The notes beneath the pieces were generated by a model that saw only the letters and a program-made list of their open reading frames with translations, ran no database searches and had not been told where the DNA came from. Of a stretch of 63,297 bases of DNA, positions 1 through 8,348 are shown piece by piece. The stretch is from Anaerocolumna sp. Lineage in GTDB: Bacteria > Bacillota > Clostridia > Lachnospirales > Lachnospiraceae. The position numbers and the translations under genes were made by a program. Positions within the stretch are counted from its first letter, which is position 1, and each line of letters starts with the position of its first letter. The DNA lies in assembly GCA_029256725.1 (NCBI GenBank), contig JAQSXJ010000020.1, positions 1-63,297 on the forward strand, read 5' to 3'.

Positions 1-414
1 TCCGCTATCCATTATACTGATACTTAAGCTGTCCTTAAATTCACCGTTTCCTACAGCTTCATAAAGCCACTCCTTAAGCTGCGTATATTCATCTTTGCTA
101 ACTTCTGTTATATCTTCTATCCCAGTTCCTTTGCCTTCACCGGCCTCAGCTTCTGTACCGTTGCCATTGCCGCTTCCGGGATCAATTGTCTGACCGCCAT
201 TTAGCACACCACCGCCCTGAGGTATAATAGAGCCACCCTGGGCACTGCTTCCGAAAGCATCTCTTAAGGATGCCGCAACATCCTCATACTTATCCTGGTC
301 TGCGCTGCTGATGGAATAGAACAACACGAACAAAATCATTAACAAAGTTATTAAGTCCGAATATGTTAGAAGCCATCTCTCACTGTTCTCTGACTTCTGC
401 TCCTTCTTTTTCAT
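1..414 (-). CDS. motB: Flagellar motor stator protein MotB (C-terminus outside window)
   Basis: MotB anchors the flagellar stator to peptidoglycan and forms the ion channel with MotA. The visible part is the N-terminal 138 residues: a short basic cytoplasmic start, then one membrane segment that opens with the typical RWLLTYSDLITLLM motif, whose Asp20 is the ion-carrying residue of the family. A Gly/Glu-rich linker of about 40 residues follows. The OmpA-like peptidoglycan-binding domain would lie beyond the window edge. The start is the ATG at 412-414; an adjacent in-frame ATG at 415-417 is equally possible. It overlaps the end of motA by about 35 bases, so the two are translationally coupled. 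Confidence 0.93.
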   Translation of the reverse strand, partial: MKKKEQKSENSERWLLTYSDLITLLMILFVLFYSISSADQDKYEDVAASLRDAFGSSAQGGSIIPQGGGVLNGGQTIDPGSGNGNGTEAEAGEGKGTGIEDITEVSKDEYTQLKEWLYEAVGNGEFKDSLSISIMDSG

Positions 415-1159
415 CATCCAAGTATCCCTTAAGCCTTTCTACGATCAACGCAGGATTACCGCCTTCCTGAATCATCAGTATTCCATCCATCATCATATTC
501 TTAGTAACCAGTTCATCTGTATCTATTTCCTTTAATTTCGTAGCTAAAGGAAGCCAAAGAAGGTTGGCTGTACCAACGCCGTACATGGTAGCAATAAACG
601 CTATGGCAATGGACTCACCCAGTGCTGCTGTATCACCGGATAAATTACCTAATACATGTACTAAGCCCATAACAGTACCAAGTACTCCCAATGTTGGTGC
701 ATAACCGCCGGCTGCTTCAAATACCGCAATACCTTTAGAATGCCTGAATTCCATATTATCAAGTTTGGTTTCTAAGATCTTCTTTATGATTTCAGGATCT
801 GTACCGTCCATTACAAGCTGTAATCCATCTTTTATAAAAGGATCATATTGATTGTTCTGAAGCTCTGTTTCCAAAGATAACAGACCGTTGCTTCTGGCAA
901 GATTTGCAATTCTATAGAAGACTTCTATGATTTCTTTTCTGTTTTCTTTCTTATTTCGAAAGGCAATTCCAATAACCTTAGGTATATTTTTGAGCACCGA
1001 TACCGGAAAAGAAACTCCCACAACTCCAATGGTGCCACCGATAACGATCATGGCAGGTGTGAGGCTGAGCAACGCTCCAATATGCCCTCCGTCTAATACA
1101 AAGGCACCTATCAACATACCGAATGCGAAGATTATACTAATTATCATTGCTATATCCAT
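380..1159 (-). CDS. motA: Flagellar motor stator protein MotA
   Basis: MotA is the multi-pass membrane partner of MotB; together they convert ion flow into torque on the flagellar rotor. The 259-residue length is normal. The N-terminus carries two hydrophobic segments, a cytoplasmic loop of about 100 residues follows, and the second membrane pair contains the family-typical GGYAPTLGVLGTVMGLVHVL segment. The start has a good ribosome binding site (AGAAGGAG) at ordinary spacing. motB follows immediately on the same strand with an overlap. Whether the unit uses H+ or Na+ cannot be told from what is visible. Confidence 0.95.
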   Translation of the reverse strand: MDIAMIISIIFAFGMLIGAFVLDGGHIGALLSLTPAMIVIGGTIGVVGVSFPVSVLKNIPKVIGIAFRNKKENRKEIIEVFYRIANLARSNGLLSLETELQNNQYDPFIKDGLQLVMDGTDPEIIKKILETKLDNMEFRHSKGIAVFEAAGGYAPTLGVLGTVMGLVHVLGNLSGDTAALGESIAIAFIATMYGVGTANLLWLPLATKLKEIDTDELVTKNMMMDGILMIQEGGNPALIVERLKGYLDDEKEGAEVREQ

Positions 1160-2081
1160 AATTTCGACTCCTTCTTTGTCCTATTATTGTAACCAATAAT
1201 CTGAAACCTTTCTTCGCCTTCCAGCACCGCTCTGACATTATCGATTGTTAGAAAAGTGAATTCCCTGATTTCTTAAGGTAATTACGTCACCTATTTCATA
1301 CAAAATATACTGTAAATCGAGTCTTTTTGTCAAGATGATTTTTGCCCCTGAATCCTTGTAAAATCAGCTAATTCCTTGATTTGTGCGGTGTTTGTAAAAT
1401 GACTTAGGATTAATTGACTATACGGCTTTCTGCTCGTTAAATTAGAATTAAGTCAATTTAAGAAAATTGCTCTTGTTTATTGTCATCAGAAGGGTATGTG
1501 CTTATGAAGATTTGCCTTTGGGACAATTATTAATGAGCAGTCTTATCAATAGTCAATAAGTCAAGTCTGCGTGCCTTAAAATATACCAAAACCATAGCGC
1601 CAAGCCTAATGGTTTTTTGTGTTACCACCGGTGAAGAAAGAGCAGCTAAGATTCAGAAGAAATATAACGAACTGGGTACAGATATTCCTTTGCTGTGGTT
1701 ATATAAGGCAGACTTTTTAATAGTATGCTAATAGCTGCCTTACCTGACCTTCCATAGTTGTACAAAGCGATCTGTTAGACAAGGGATGGTTCTGTATATC
1801 ACAAAACACACAAATATGCACAAGGTGGGTTATAGATTCTTTGGTCATATCCAACAGTATATTTATGGTTTTCTATTAATATTGACTCATTGATTTTATA
1901 AATGCACAGGAGTATAATTCAGGGTACATTCGGTATGTCAGGCAGAATAATAGGCAGCACAGTGGTAAAATACCAATGTTTGGAGCAAAGAAATATGAAA
2001 CGGAAAGGATGCCACGACTCTTTTGCTCTTAGTATACCATGGCACTACTGCCCAAAAGCAGTAGGATCAGGACTATTACAT
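1160..2081. other. Long gene-free region between motA and the exchanger gene
   Basis: I see no convincing gene in these roughly 920 bases. An open frame at 1609-1731 (+) would encode about 40 residues beginning MVFCVTTGEERAAK, but it has no ribosome binding site; it may be a gene remnant. A 20-base hairpin (CTACTG, 8-base loop, CAGTAG) lies at about 2046-2065, just before the exchanger start. The reading frame open from 1902 into the exchanger gene is not conserved-looking and has no plausible start signal. The region upstream of motA (1160-1330) presumably holds its promoter, but none stands out. Confidence 0.4.
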
Positions 2082-3128
2082 ATGAAATATTTAAAATTTC
2101 TTTTACTCTGTGTTCCTTTTTCCATTGCAGGTTACTATTTAAAATGGAATTCTACTCTGACCTTTTTTCTGATATGCTTATCCATTGTTCCCTTAGCCGG
2201 TTTACTGGGTACTGCAACAGAAGAAATAGCTGCCTACACAGGTCCCAAACTTGGAGGTTTCTTAAATGCTACCTTTGGAAATGCCACTGAATTAATTATC
2301 AGCTTCTTTGCTATAAGAGCAGGGCTGTTTGAAGTGGTAAAAGCTTCTCTGGTAGGTTCAATCCTTGGAAACATTCTCCTGGTACTAGGCTGCAGTATCT
2401 TAGCCGGAGGATTAAAACATAAGGAATTAAAGTATGACTCCCAGCTTGGTACTTTTACTGCTACCATGCTGCTCTTTGCAGTAATTGGATTATCCATTCC
2501 TGCAGTTTTTACATATCATGTATCAGAAACACTAGTTTCCTCTAAATATGAAAGTTTTAGCATCATTACGAGTATTATAATGCTTATCATTTATGTTCTG
2601 GGAATGATCTATTCCTTTCGGACCCAGAAAGATTTATATGGAGTGGAACATGCAGAAGATTTCGATTCCAAATGGAGCCTGAAATTAAGTATTATTATAC
2701 TGGCGATTTGTACAGTGTTTATTGCATTCGAGTCAGAACTTCTTGTTGAAACCATAGAACCGATGACTTCCTCTGCTGGTATCTCTGAAATGTTCATCGG
2801 AATAATCCTTATTCCGATTGTAGGAAATGCTGCTGAACATAGCACTGCCATTATCATGGCACTTAAGAATAAGATGGATATTGCCATTGAAATAGCGGTG
2901 GGTTCCAGTCTTCAGATCGCACTCTTTGTTATTCCTATGTCGGTACTTATCAGTCTTATATATACTCCAATGAGTATTGTATTAAAGCCAGTAGAGTTAT
3001 TCCTGCTCTTCTCCAGTGTATTGGTGGCAAACCAGGTGGTCAAATCGGGAAGATCCAATTGGATGGAAGGTCTGAAACTGGTATCCATATATATTATCGC
3101 TGCGGTCGGTTTCTTTATTATTGGATAA
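2082..3128 (+). CDS. Calcium/proton exchanger, CaxA/ChaA family
   Basis: A cation/proton antiporter of the CaCA superfamily that exports Ca2+ (possibly other divalent cations) in exchange for protons. The protein has 348 residues and about 11 hydrophobic segments. The two family repeats are visible: GNATELI near residue 65 and GNAAEHSTAI near residue 250, each with the acidic residue needed for cation binding. I chose the ATG at 2082, giving MKYLKFLLL, because it matches the usual family length of about 350; the frame is open upstream to 1902 but that part does not look like this family. The ribosome binding site is weak. The gene stands alone, and a small hairpin just upstream could influence its translation. 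Confidence 0.9.
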   Translation: MKYLKFLLLCVPFSIAGYYLKWNSTLTFFLICLSIVPLAGLLGTATEEIAAYTGPKLGGFLNATFGNATELIISFFAIRAGLFEVVKASLVGSILGNILLVLGCSILAGGLKHKELKYDSQLGTFTATMLLFAVIGLSIPAVFTYHVSETLVSSKYESFSIITSIIMLIIYVLGMIYSFRTQKDLYGVEHAEDFDSKWSLKLSIIILAICTVFIAFESELLVETIEPMTSSAGISEMFIGIILIPIVGNAAEHSTAIIMALKNKMDIAIEIAVGSSLQIALFVIPMSVLISLIYTPMSIVLKPVELFLLFSSVLVANQVVKSGRSNWMEGLKLVSIYIIAAVGFFIIG

Positions 3129-3190
3129 ATACTTATTCCGGACTTTTTCAAGAATTGATTCTGATGCCAAAAATGTGGTATCATATTAGA

Positions 3191-3249
3191 GCGTGTTTGA
3201 AAAATACATTCACACCCCCAATTTTGTATGCACACTAAGGCATGCAGAT
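3191..3249 (+). repeat. Short repeat with hairpin, copy 1 (second copy at 26074)
   Basis: This stretch aligns with 26074-26131. Both copies have a 5' part with GAAA(A/G)AATAC, then TTCAC-CCC--AATTTTGTA-GC (19 of 23 positions identical), then a small hairpin (ATGC/GCAT here, GCGTGT/ACACGC in the other), and end in GCAGAT. Both lie directly upstream of a plus-strand gene. With only two copies the unit's limits are uncertain. Confidence 0.4.
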
Positions 3250-3304
3250 GAAAAGCCAAATAGAAATAAAGGAATCGATTCGTAATCAGAAAGGATTTAA
3301 ATTA

Positions 3305-3631
3305 ATGACCGAAGAAATAAACAACCTAAACACCGATTTTAAAGAGCTCTTTGTTGAAAACAAACTTGAAGAACTCACCGAAAGATTAGACAGCACGGAG
3401 AAAGAAACTGTCCTTACTATAACAAATCATAATTACGGAATTATAAAAGGCTATCTGGACACAGAGAAATTCGACCTGCTTCGTCAGTATGTCCGTTTTG
3501 TGGCATTTTCCAGTTTCCTCTGCGAATACGCCGGAAACAAACAGCTTGTAGATGCCTCCGTTTATCAGTCCATGGAGGACAGCTTTAAGAATATCCTTGA
3601 ATATATACAAAAAAGCAGGGAAAACAACTAG
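3305..3631 (+). CDS. Small hypothetical helical protein
   Basis: I do not recognise this 108-residue protein. It is predicted to be soluble and mostly helical, with a charged N-terminal half and a repeated acidic/leucine pattern; there is no signal peptide or membrane segment. The start at 3305 is supported by AGAAAGGA at 3288-3295. An in-frame ATG at 3242 exists, but it lies at the edge of a short repeated sequence and lacks a binding site. Coding character is moderate; it may be specific to related Lachnospiraceae. Confidence 0.6.
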   Translation: MTEEINNLNTDFKELFVENKLEELTERLDSTEKETVLTITNHNYGIIKGYLDTEKFDLLRQYVRFVAFSSFLCEYAGNKQLVDASVYQSMEDSFKNILEYIQKSRENN

Positions 3632-3762
3632 TACAATATTTCAAATTAATTAACCACACCATTATTCTGGCTTAATCTTTCATAGAGCGCGACCGATAAC
3701 TGAATAAATTTCCTGTCAATGTGCATTATACTTATTATTCTGACAGGAAAGGAGTAAAATCA

Positions 3763-3945
3763 GTGGCACAAAAAAATAATAATATCAAGACGCATACCGA
3801 CAGCCAGAAGGATGGATTAACAGGTCATAATACTGTAGATAAAATCAATCTGGATTATGATTATAATACAGAATATGGTGACGGAGATGTTCCTGATATC
3901 GACAAACCTGCTCAAACAGGCGATAAAGTGAACGATTGCAAATAA
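3763..3945 (+). CDS. Small acidic hypothetical protein (60 aa)
   Basis: A 60-residue, very hydrophilic protein rich in Asp, Asn and Lys. It has no hydrophobic core, so it is probably disordered or a small structural or spore-type protein; I cannot assign a family. The GTG start at 3763 is chosen because AAAGGAG sits 8 bases upstream, an almost ideal site. The C-terminal part contains a tyrosine/aspartate-rich run around DYDYNTEYGDGDVPDIDKP. It is followed at once by a large inverted repeat that could end its transcript. Confidence 0.6.
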   Translation: MAQKNNNIKTHTDSQKDGLTGHNTVDKINLDYDYNTEYGDGDVPDIDKPAQTGDKVNDCK

Positions 3946-3966
3946 ACAGATAAGATTGTCTTACAT

Positions 3967-4138
3967 TTAGGAATTTTCATTGAAGGATTCTTAATAAGAC
4001 TATTGGCGGCAGTTGTACCTAGTTGAAAGGATACCATTTTCTAAGCGCTATACAGTTAGTTTGGTATCCTTTCAAATGTCCGGATACAACTTGCCGCCAT
4101 TTTAATGGAATTTAAACTTTGAATCGGAAAATTCCTAA
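3967..4138. repeat. Nested inverted repeat, about 172 bp
   Basis: Three arms pair around one centre: TTAGGAATTTTC (3967-3978) with GAAAATTCCTAA (4127-4138); GGCGGCAGTTGTA (4005-4017) with TACAACTTGCCGCC (4085-4098, one extra base); and TTGAAAGGATACCA (4023-4036) with its exact complement (4062-4075). The 25-base loop contains AAGCGCT. It lacks a T-run, so it is not an ordinary terminator. It looks like a small palindromic mobile element or a structured RNA. It does not share the GGGGACGG end of the other large palindromes in this window. Confidence 0.75.
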
Positions 4139-4212
4139 ACATAACCAGGTCTCATTGATCATTTTAGAAACTATCCTTCATGACCTTACCTTGGGCTGTT
4201 ATTACTATATAC

Positions 4213-4241
4213 TTGCCCTGTAATAGCAAATAATGTATAAT
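4213..4241 (+). promoter_or_regulatory. Sigma-A-type promoter for the secreted protease gene
   Basis: TTGCCC at 4213-4218 and TATAAT at 4236-4241 are separated by exactly 17 bases, about 50 bases before the start codon at 4290. Confidence 0.7.
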
Positions 4242-4289
4242 AAAGTCAATCTAACATAATAGTAACATAACATTAAGAAGGAGTACATA

Positions 4290-6098
4290 ATGAAACAGAT
4301 TAAGAAAACAGCTCTGATAATAATGACAGCTACTGCTCTTGCACTATCCCCGGCTGCCATTCCCGGTATTCCCATCGTTAGTTATGCCGAAGCTGCTGCC
4401 GTTAAATTAAGCACCACAAATGCGACTGTATACACAGGAAGTACCCTTACTTTAAAAATAATCGGAACCTCCTCAAAAGTCACCTGGACCACCAGCAGCA
4501 AAAAGATAGCAACTGTGTCCAGTAAAGGTGTGGTAACCGGTGTAAAGGCAGGTACTACAACCGTAACTGCTACCGTAGGTGGAAAAAAATACAACTGCAA
4601 AGTAACCGTAAGAAAACCTTTCCTAAATAAAACCACTTTAAAGCTTCAGAAGGGAAACACCGCTACACTTAAGCTTACCGGTGCCAAAGGAACCGTTACC
4701 TGGACCAGCTCATCTAAAAAAGTTGCAACCGTAAGTTCGAAAGGACTTGTTACTGCCAAAGCTTCCGGCACCACAACTATCACCGCCAAAGACAAAAACG
4801 GCACCTACACCTGTAAAGTAACCATCATCGATTCAAAACTCACCGTCAGCGCCTCAGAGATCTCTTTAAATCAGAAGAGCTACGTGACAATAACCGTAAA
4901 GAATTCCGCAGATGATGAACAAATACTCTACAATGTTGGTGATAAAAGCTTAATAACCTGTGAATGGGGTGACTGGCCGGTAGATCAAGACAGTTTAAAA
5001 CTCTACATTAAACCAACTTCCACCAAAACAGGTACAACAACCATAACCTTAAAAACCGAAGATGGTCTGGGTGAATCAACCATCAAAGTAACCGTAGGAA
5101 AAGATACACGTTCGGACAAGGATATACCAAAGGCATCTGTAATAGCAGAAAAATGCTCTCCTTCCGTAGTACAGATAACAACTGACCTGGGACTTGGTTC
5201 CGGATTCTTTATTGAGAAAGGCATACTTGCTACAAATTACCATGTAATAGAAGATGCTTCCTCTATAACCGTTAAACTAACCACTGGAAAAGAGTATAAA
5301 GTCACTACTATCCTTGGCTATGACAAAGATAAAGATTTGGCTCTCTTAAGTGTACCTAACGCAGGAATACCCCTGACTCTTAGCAGATATACTCCAAAAA
5401 CCGGAGAAACTGCCTATGCAATCGGAAATCCATTGGGTCTTGATAATACCTTCAGTACAGGAATCATATCAAACAGTTCAAGAGTCATAGATAACGTAAA
5501 TTATATTCAGACTGATACCGCTATCTCACCTGGAAACAGCGGCGGTCCTCTCTTAAATGAATTTGGTGAAGTAATAGGAATAAACACTATGCAGACAAAA
5601 GAAGGACAGAATCTGAACTTTGCAGTAAATATAACCGAACTCTACACCCTAGACACCTCTTCTCCCATAACCGTAGGCAGTATAACTACACCAAAAGAAG
5701 ATGTAGACTATGATAAGGTAACCATCATAGAAGATACTACAAAAAGCGGTAACATTGGTACCGCACAAGAAGTACCCACCGGTTACTTTATAACCGGAAG
5801 TATTGATACCTCTGTAGTCTCTAACGGTCTGGATTCCTACCGTATAACGCTTACCAAGAAATCCCGAGTAAGCTTATTAGGCAGAACCACAACCGACTAT
5901 GACACAGACATGGATAACATGTATATGGTAATATCCGATTCAACAGGAAACCCTCTATTGTTAGGCTATGAAGATGAAAGCGGCTTCTATGATATATTTG
6001 CAGACCTTGATGCCGGAACTTACTACATACAGATATTCACATTACCTTATAAAATATCTGTACCACTGCCATATATTCTCTACTACAACATTATCTGA
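4290..6098 (+). CDS. Secreted Ig-like/HtrA-like serine protease
   Basis: A 602-residue exported protein. A signal peptide (residues 1-35) is followed by two bacterial Ig-like (Big_2) domains, about 37-107 and 108-180, with the usual VTWTSSSKKVATVSSKG pattern. A linker with a third Ig-like stretch follows, then a trypsin-like domain of the HtrA/DegP type (about 275-450). The catalytic triad is complete: His318 (NYHVIE), Asp349 (KDLALL) and Ser417 (PGNSGGPL). The C-terminal 120 residues resemble a pre-peptidase C-terminal (PPC) domain. No PDZ domain is present, unlike DegP. It probably acts at the cell surface, with the Ig-like domains as spacers or wall-binding units. Ribosome binding site AAGAAGGAG supports the start. 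Confidence 0.88.
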   Translation: MKQIKKTALIIMTATALALSPAAIPGIPIVSYAEAAAVKLSTTNATVYTGSTLTLKIIGTSSKVTWTTSSKKIATVSSKGVVTGVKAGTTTVTATVGGKKYNCKVTVRKPFLNKTTLKLQKGNTATLKLTGAKGTVTWTSSSKKVATVSSKGLVTAKASGTTTITAKDKNGTYTCKVTIIDSKLTVSASEISLNQKSYVTITVKNSADDEQILYNVGDKSLITCEWGDWPVDQDSLKLYIKPTSTKTGTTTITLKTEDGLGESTIKVTVGKDTRSDKDIPKASVIAEKCSPSVVQITTDLGLGSGFFIEKGILATNYHVIEDASSITVKLTTGKEYKVTTILGYDKDKDLALLSVPNAGIPLTLSRYTPKTGETAYAIGNPLGLDNTFSTGIISNSSRVIDNVNYIQTDTAISPGNSGGPLLNEFGEVIGINTMQTKEGQNLNFAVNITELYTLDTSSPITVGSITTPKEDVDYDKVTIIEDTTKSGNIGTAQEVPTGYFITGSIDTSVVSNGLDSYRITLTKKSRVSLLGRTTTDYDTDMDNMYMVISDSTGNPLLLGYEDESGFYDIFADLDAGTYYIQIFTLPYKISVPLPYILYYNII

Positions 6099-6420
6099 TA
6101 TGCAACAGCTTTTTTCATATCTGTACTTATATATTACTATATAAGTTTTCACTTTCTATTACTTATAAAACATCAAGTAAATCTTTCACTATTTGTACTC
6201 GTTGGATTTGCAGTTGAGGGTTTATACTTGCAAAATTATCTTAATCGAATAAATTTCCATAAATTACCGGCTTTTGTTGACTATAGTATCAATATGTATC
6301 CACTCTATAGAACTAATTTGCAATCTAAGTATTCATCAATAAAGTTCTTTATACAACTCATGATTTATTTTTCCTTCTTTATTTCATCCAGAAAATATAT
6401 ACCGTCTCACCGGAAATCAA
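6099..6420. other. Gene-free AT-rich stretch
   Basis: No gene, terminator or RNA could be supported between the protease gene and the large palindrome at 6421. A frame open from 6228 runs into the palindrome and has no ribosome binding site or recognisable content. Confidence 0.5.
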
Positions 6421-6664
6421 AGAAAATTCGGCTTCCTCTTTGGGCGTTTATGTCTCGGAAAGGTTCCAACTTCCACTTAGGCTGCAAAGATTGCGCCAAG
6501 TTCCGAAAAAGCCATGTCTGAGCGTTAAAAAACTCACACAACCACAAGCAAAAATCGCGAGTTTGGCTTTATCGGAACTGCCCTAAGCAATCCTTGCAGC
6601 CTTAGTGGAAGATGGGTTCTTGTCCGAACAAAAACGTACAAAGAGGAAGTCGGATTTTCGCCCC
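6421..6664 (-). repeat. Large foldback element (diverged member, sense minus)
   Basis: A 244-bp imperfect palindrome. The outer arms at 6421-6442 and 6639-6664 pair around CTTCCTCTTTG. Further arms pair through TTCCACTTAGGCTGCAA (left) and its near-complement (right), and through GTTCCGAAAAAGCCA and its near-complement, leaving an apex of about 45 bases. Read on the minus strand it opens with AAGGGGCGAAAATC, similar to the GGGGACGGCGAA end of the main family, and carries CCAAACTCGCG on the 5' side of the apex, matching AACTCGCT of the main family and CCAAACTCGCT of the copy at 51557. The arms otherwise differ from the main family. Confidence 0.7.
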
Positions 6665-6830
6665 TTTCCACAACCTAATTGTTCCCCAAAAACCCAAAAA
6701 TCCCCTCCAGTAAAAGAATGCAGGACATCCCCTCCCTTTTTCTCCCTTGACCTTCCCCCTCAAAAAGCGTATAATTACTTTTTACACGGTCACATTAGTC
6801 TCCGTTAGAATAACTTACAGGTGATAAACA

Positions 6831-8189
6831 ATGAAGTTTAAGTTTCTGAATCAAAACATGGAACAGCGCCGAGAACTTATTTTAAATGGAAATGTCTTCT
6901 CAACAATCCTGCTCCTCTCAATACCCGCACTAATGATGGGTGTGGTACAATCTTTAATACCCGTTATAGATGGTCTGTTTCTAAATAATCTTGCAGGTAC
7001 AACAGCAGCCAGCGCTGTAACATACGCAACTCCCATAGTCAATATGACCTCCGCCCTCTCACAAGGATTAAGTGTAGCCGGAATGGCAATAATCGGACAG
7101 TCAAATGGCCGGGGTGATTATAAAGCCAGCAGACGTATTACAATTCAATTAGTAGTCTTTGCTTTCATATTGGGCTTTGTATTGGCTCCGCTATTGGTAG
7201 GCCTTGCCTTTCCAATATCCTCCCATGTTGACAAAGAAATTGCACACTATGTATTCCTCTATATCTCTCTGAATGCACTTGTTCTACCGTTCTCATTTCT
7301 GGAATCCATATATAACGCAATTAAAAATGCCAGCGGTAAACCTGAGGATGCCTTTATTCGTATGATCATCATGCTGGTACTCAAGGTACTCTTTAATACC
7401 CTGTTCGTAGCTGTATTCTCCTGGGGATTGATAGGTTCTGTAATGGCTTCCCTTGCCTCTAATATCATTATAACCCTATGGATGTTCTATGAACTCTTTG
7501 TTAAGAAAACAGGGGACAGACTGGACTTAAAAGGTTTTCATTTTGAGAAAGCTACTATCCGTCAGCTTTTACTCATCGGTTTACCTTCCATGCTTTCAAG
7601 TCTAATGCTTAATTTAGGTTTCTTCCTGATCAACAATGAGGTAGAGAAATACGGAGCAGTGGTTTTAAACGGTCAAGGTATTGCTAATAACATAACCTCT
7701 GTCTGCTTTATTCTGCCTGCCTCCTTTGGTTCTGCCGTAACCACTATGGTCAGTATGAACATCGGAGCCCGCCAGAGTAAACGGGCAAAGTATTCCTGCT
7801 TAATAGGCTGTATCATCAGTGCCATTACTGCCACTATATTGATTGCCGTAGTTTTACCGCTGTCCTCCCACATAACTGTTCTGTTTACACGTGAACCGGA
7901 AGTCCTCGCAATCGCCAATAAAGCACTTCATATTTATACATATTCCGTAGTTGGCTTTGGAATCTGTATGGTAGAGCAGGGAGCCTTTATCGGACTGGGT
8001 AAGACAAAAATTACACTGGTACTTAGTATCCTGCGTGTATGGCTGCTGCGATATATTTTTATTCTGGCTACCGAACAACAATTAAGCTACTACTCCGTAT
8101 TCTGGGGTAACCTTTTCTCTAATTATGCAGCTGCACTTATAACAACAATTCTGATACTGCGAGTGAAATGGAAGTCGGATTTACATTAG
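6831..8189 (+). CDS. MATE family multidrug/sodium antiporter
   Basis: A 452-residue membrane protein with about 12 hydrophobic segments arranged as two homologous halves, as in the multidrug and toxic compound extrusion (MATE/NorM/DinF) family. These proteins expel cationic drugs or metabolites using Na+ or H+ gradients. The N-terminal part has the usual IPALMMGVVQSLIPVIDGLF pattern of membrane segment 1; the matching start of the second half lies near residue 245 (LLLIGLPSMLSS). The ATG has AGGTGATAAACA upstream. It stands alone on this strand and ends at a shared terminator facing the ferritin gene. The substrate is unknown. Confidence 0.9.
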   Translation: MKFKFLNQNMEQRRELILNGNVFSTILLLSIPALMMGVVQSLIPVIDGLFLNNLAGTTAASAVTYATPIVNMTSALSQGLSVAGMAIIGQSNGRGDYKASRRITIQLVVFAFILGFVLAPLLVGLAFPISSHVDKEIAHYVFLYISLNALVLPFSFLESIYNAIKNASGKPEDAFIRMIIMLVLKVLFNTLFVAVFSWGLIGSVMASLASNIIITLWMFYELFVKKTGDRLDLKGFHFEKATIRQLLLIGLPSMLSSLMLNLGFFLINNEVEKYGAVVLNGQGIANNITSVCFILPASFGSAVTTMVSMNIGARQSKRAKYSCLIGCIISAITATILIAVVLPLSSHITVLFTREPEVLAIANKALHIYTYSVVGFGICMVEQGAFIGLGKTKITLVLSILRVWLLRYIFILATEQQLSYYSVFWGNLFSNYAAALITTILILRVKWKSDLH

Positions 8190-8244
8190 CACTCATTGCA
8201 TGCCGCATCTGCTTGCAGATGCGGCACTGCCACAATCAGGGTGC
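8189..8244. repeat. Small stem-loop repeat, copy 1 (second copy at 61982)
   Basis: The core hairpin is CCGCATCTGC (8203-8212), loop TT, and GCAGATGCGG (8215-8224). An outer helix of about 6 pairs joins GCACTC (8189-8194) and GGGTGC (8239-8244). ATTGCATG on the left and CACTGCCACAA on the right flank the core. The copy at 61982-62045 keeps the flanks and loop position but has CCACATCTGC/GCAGATGTGG, a compensated base pair. It begins at the last base of the MATE stop codon. Confidence 0.65.
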
Positions 8245-8253
8245 TATAACGTA

Positions 8254-8334
8254 AAAAAACCGGCAATCTTCTATAATAATGTGCTCTCTGCCAAATAGAC
8301 ATGAGAGGGACATATAAGAAGATTGTCGGTTTTC
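8254..8334. terminator. Bidirectional rho-independent terminator
   Basis: AAAACCGGCAATCTTCT pairs with AGAAGATTGTCGGTTTT around a loop of about 45 bases. A-runs and T-runs on both sides suit termination of both the MATE gene (+) and the ferritin gene (-). Confidence 0.8.
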
Positions 8335-8348
8335 TAATTTCAATATTA

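Noticed and set aside
1902..2081. 60-residue N-terminal extension of the cation exchanger
   Set aside because: Family members start at the first hydrophobic segment; the extension has no binding site and does not resemble a signal or regulatory domain.
1880..2081. Metal-sensing riboswitch upstream of the exchanger (yybP-ykoY, NiCo or M-box type)
   Set aside because: A hairpin and GCCCAAAA are present, but the conserved cores of these riboswitches are not.
6228..6808. Open frames of 97 and 67 codons around the palindrome at 6421
   Set aside because: Both are cut from or run into the foldback sequence, lack ribosome binding sites and read as low-complexity translations of repeat DNA.
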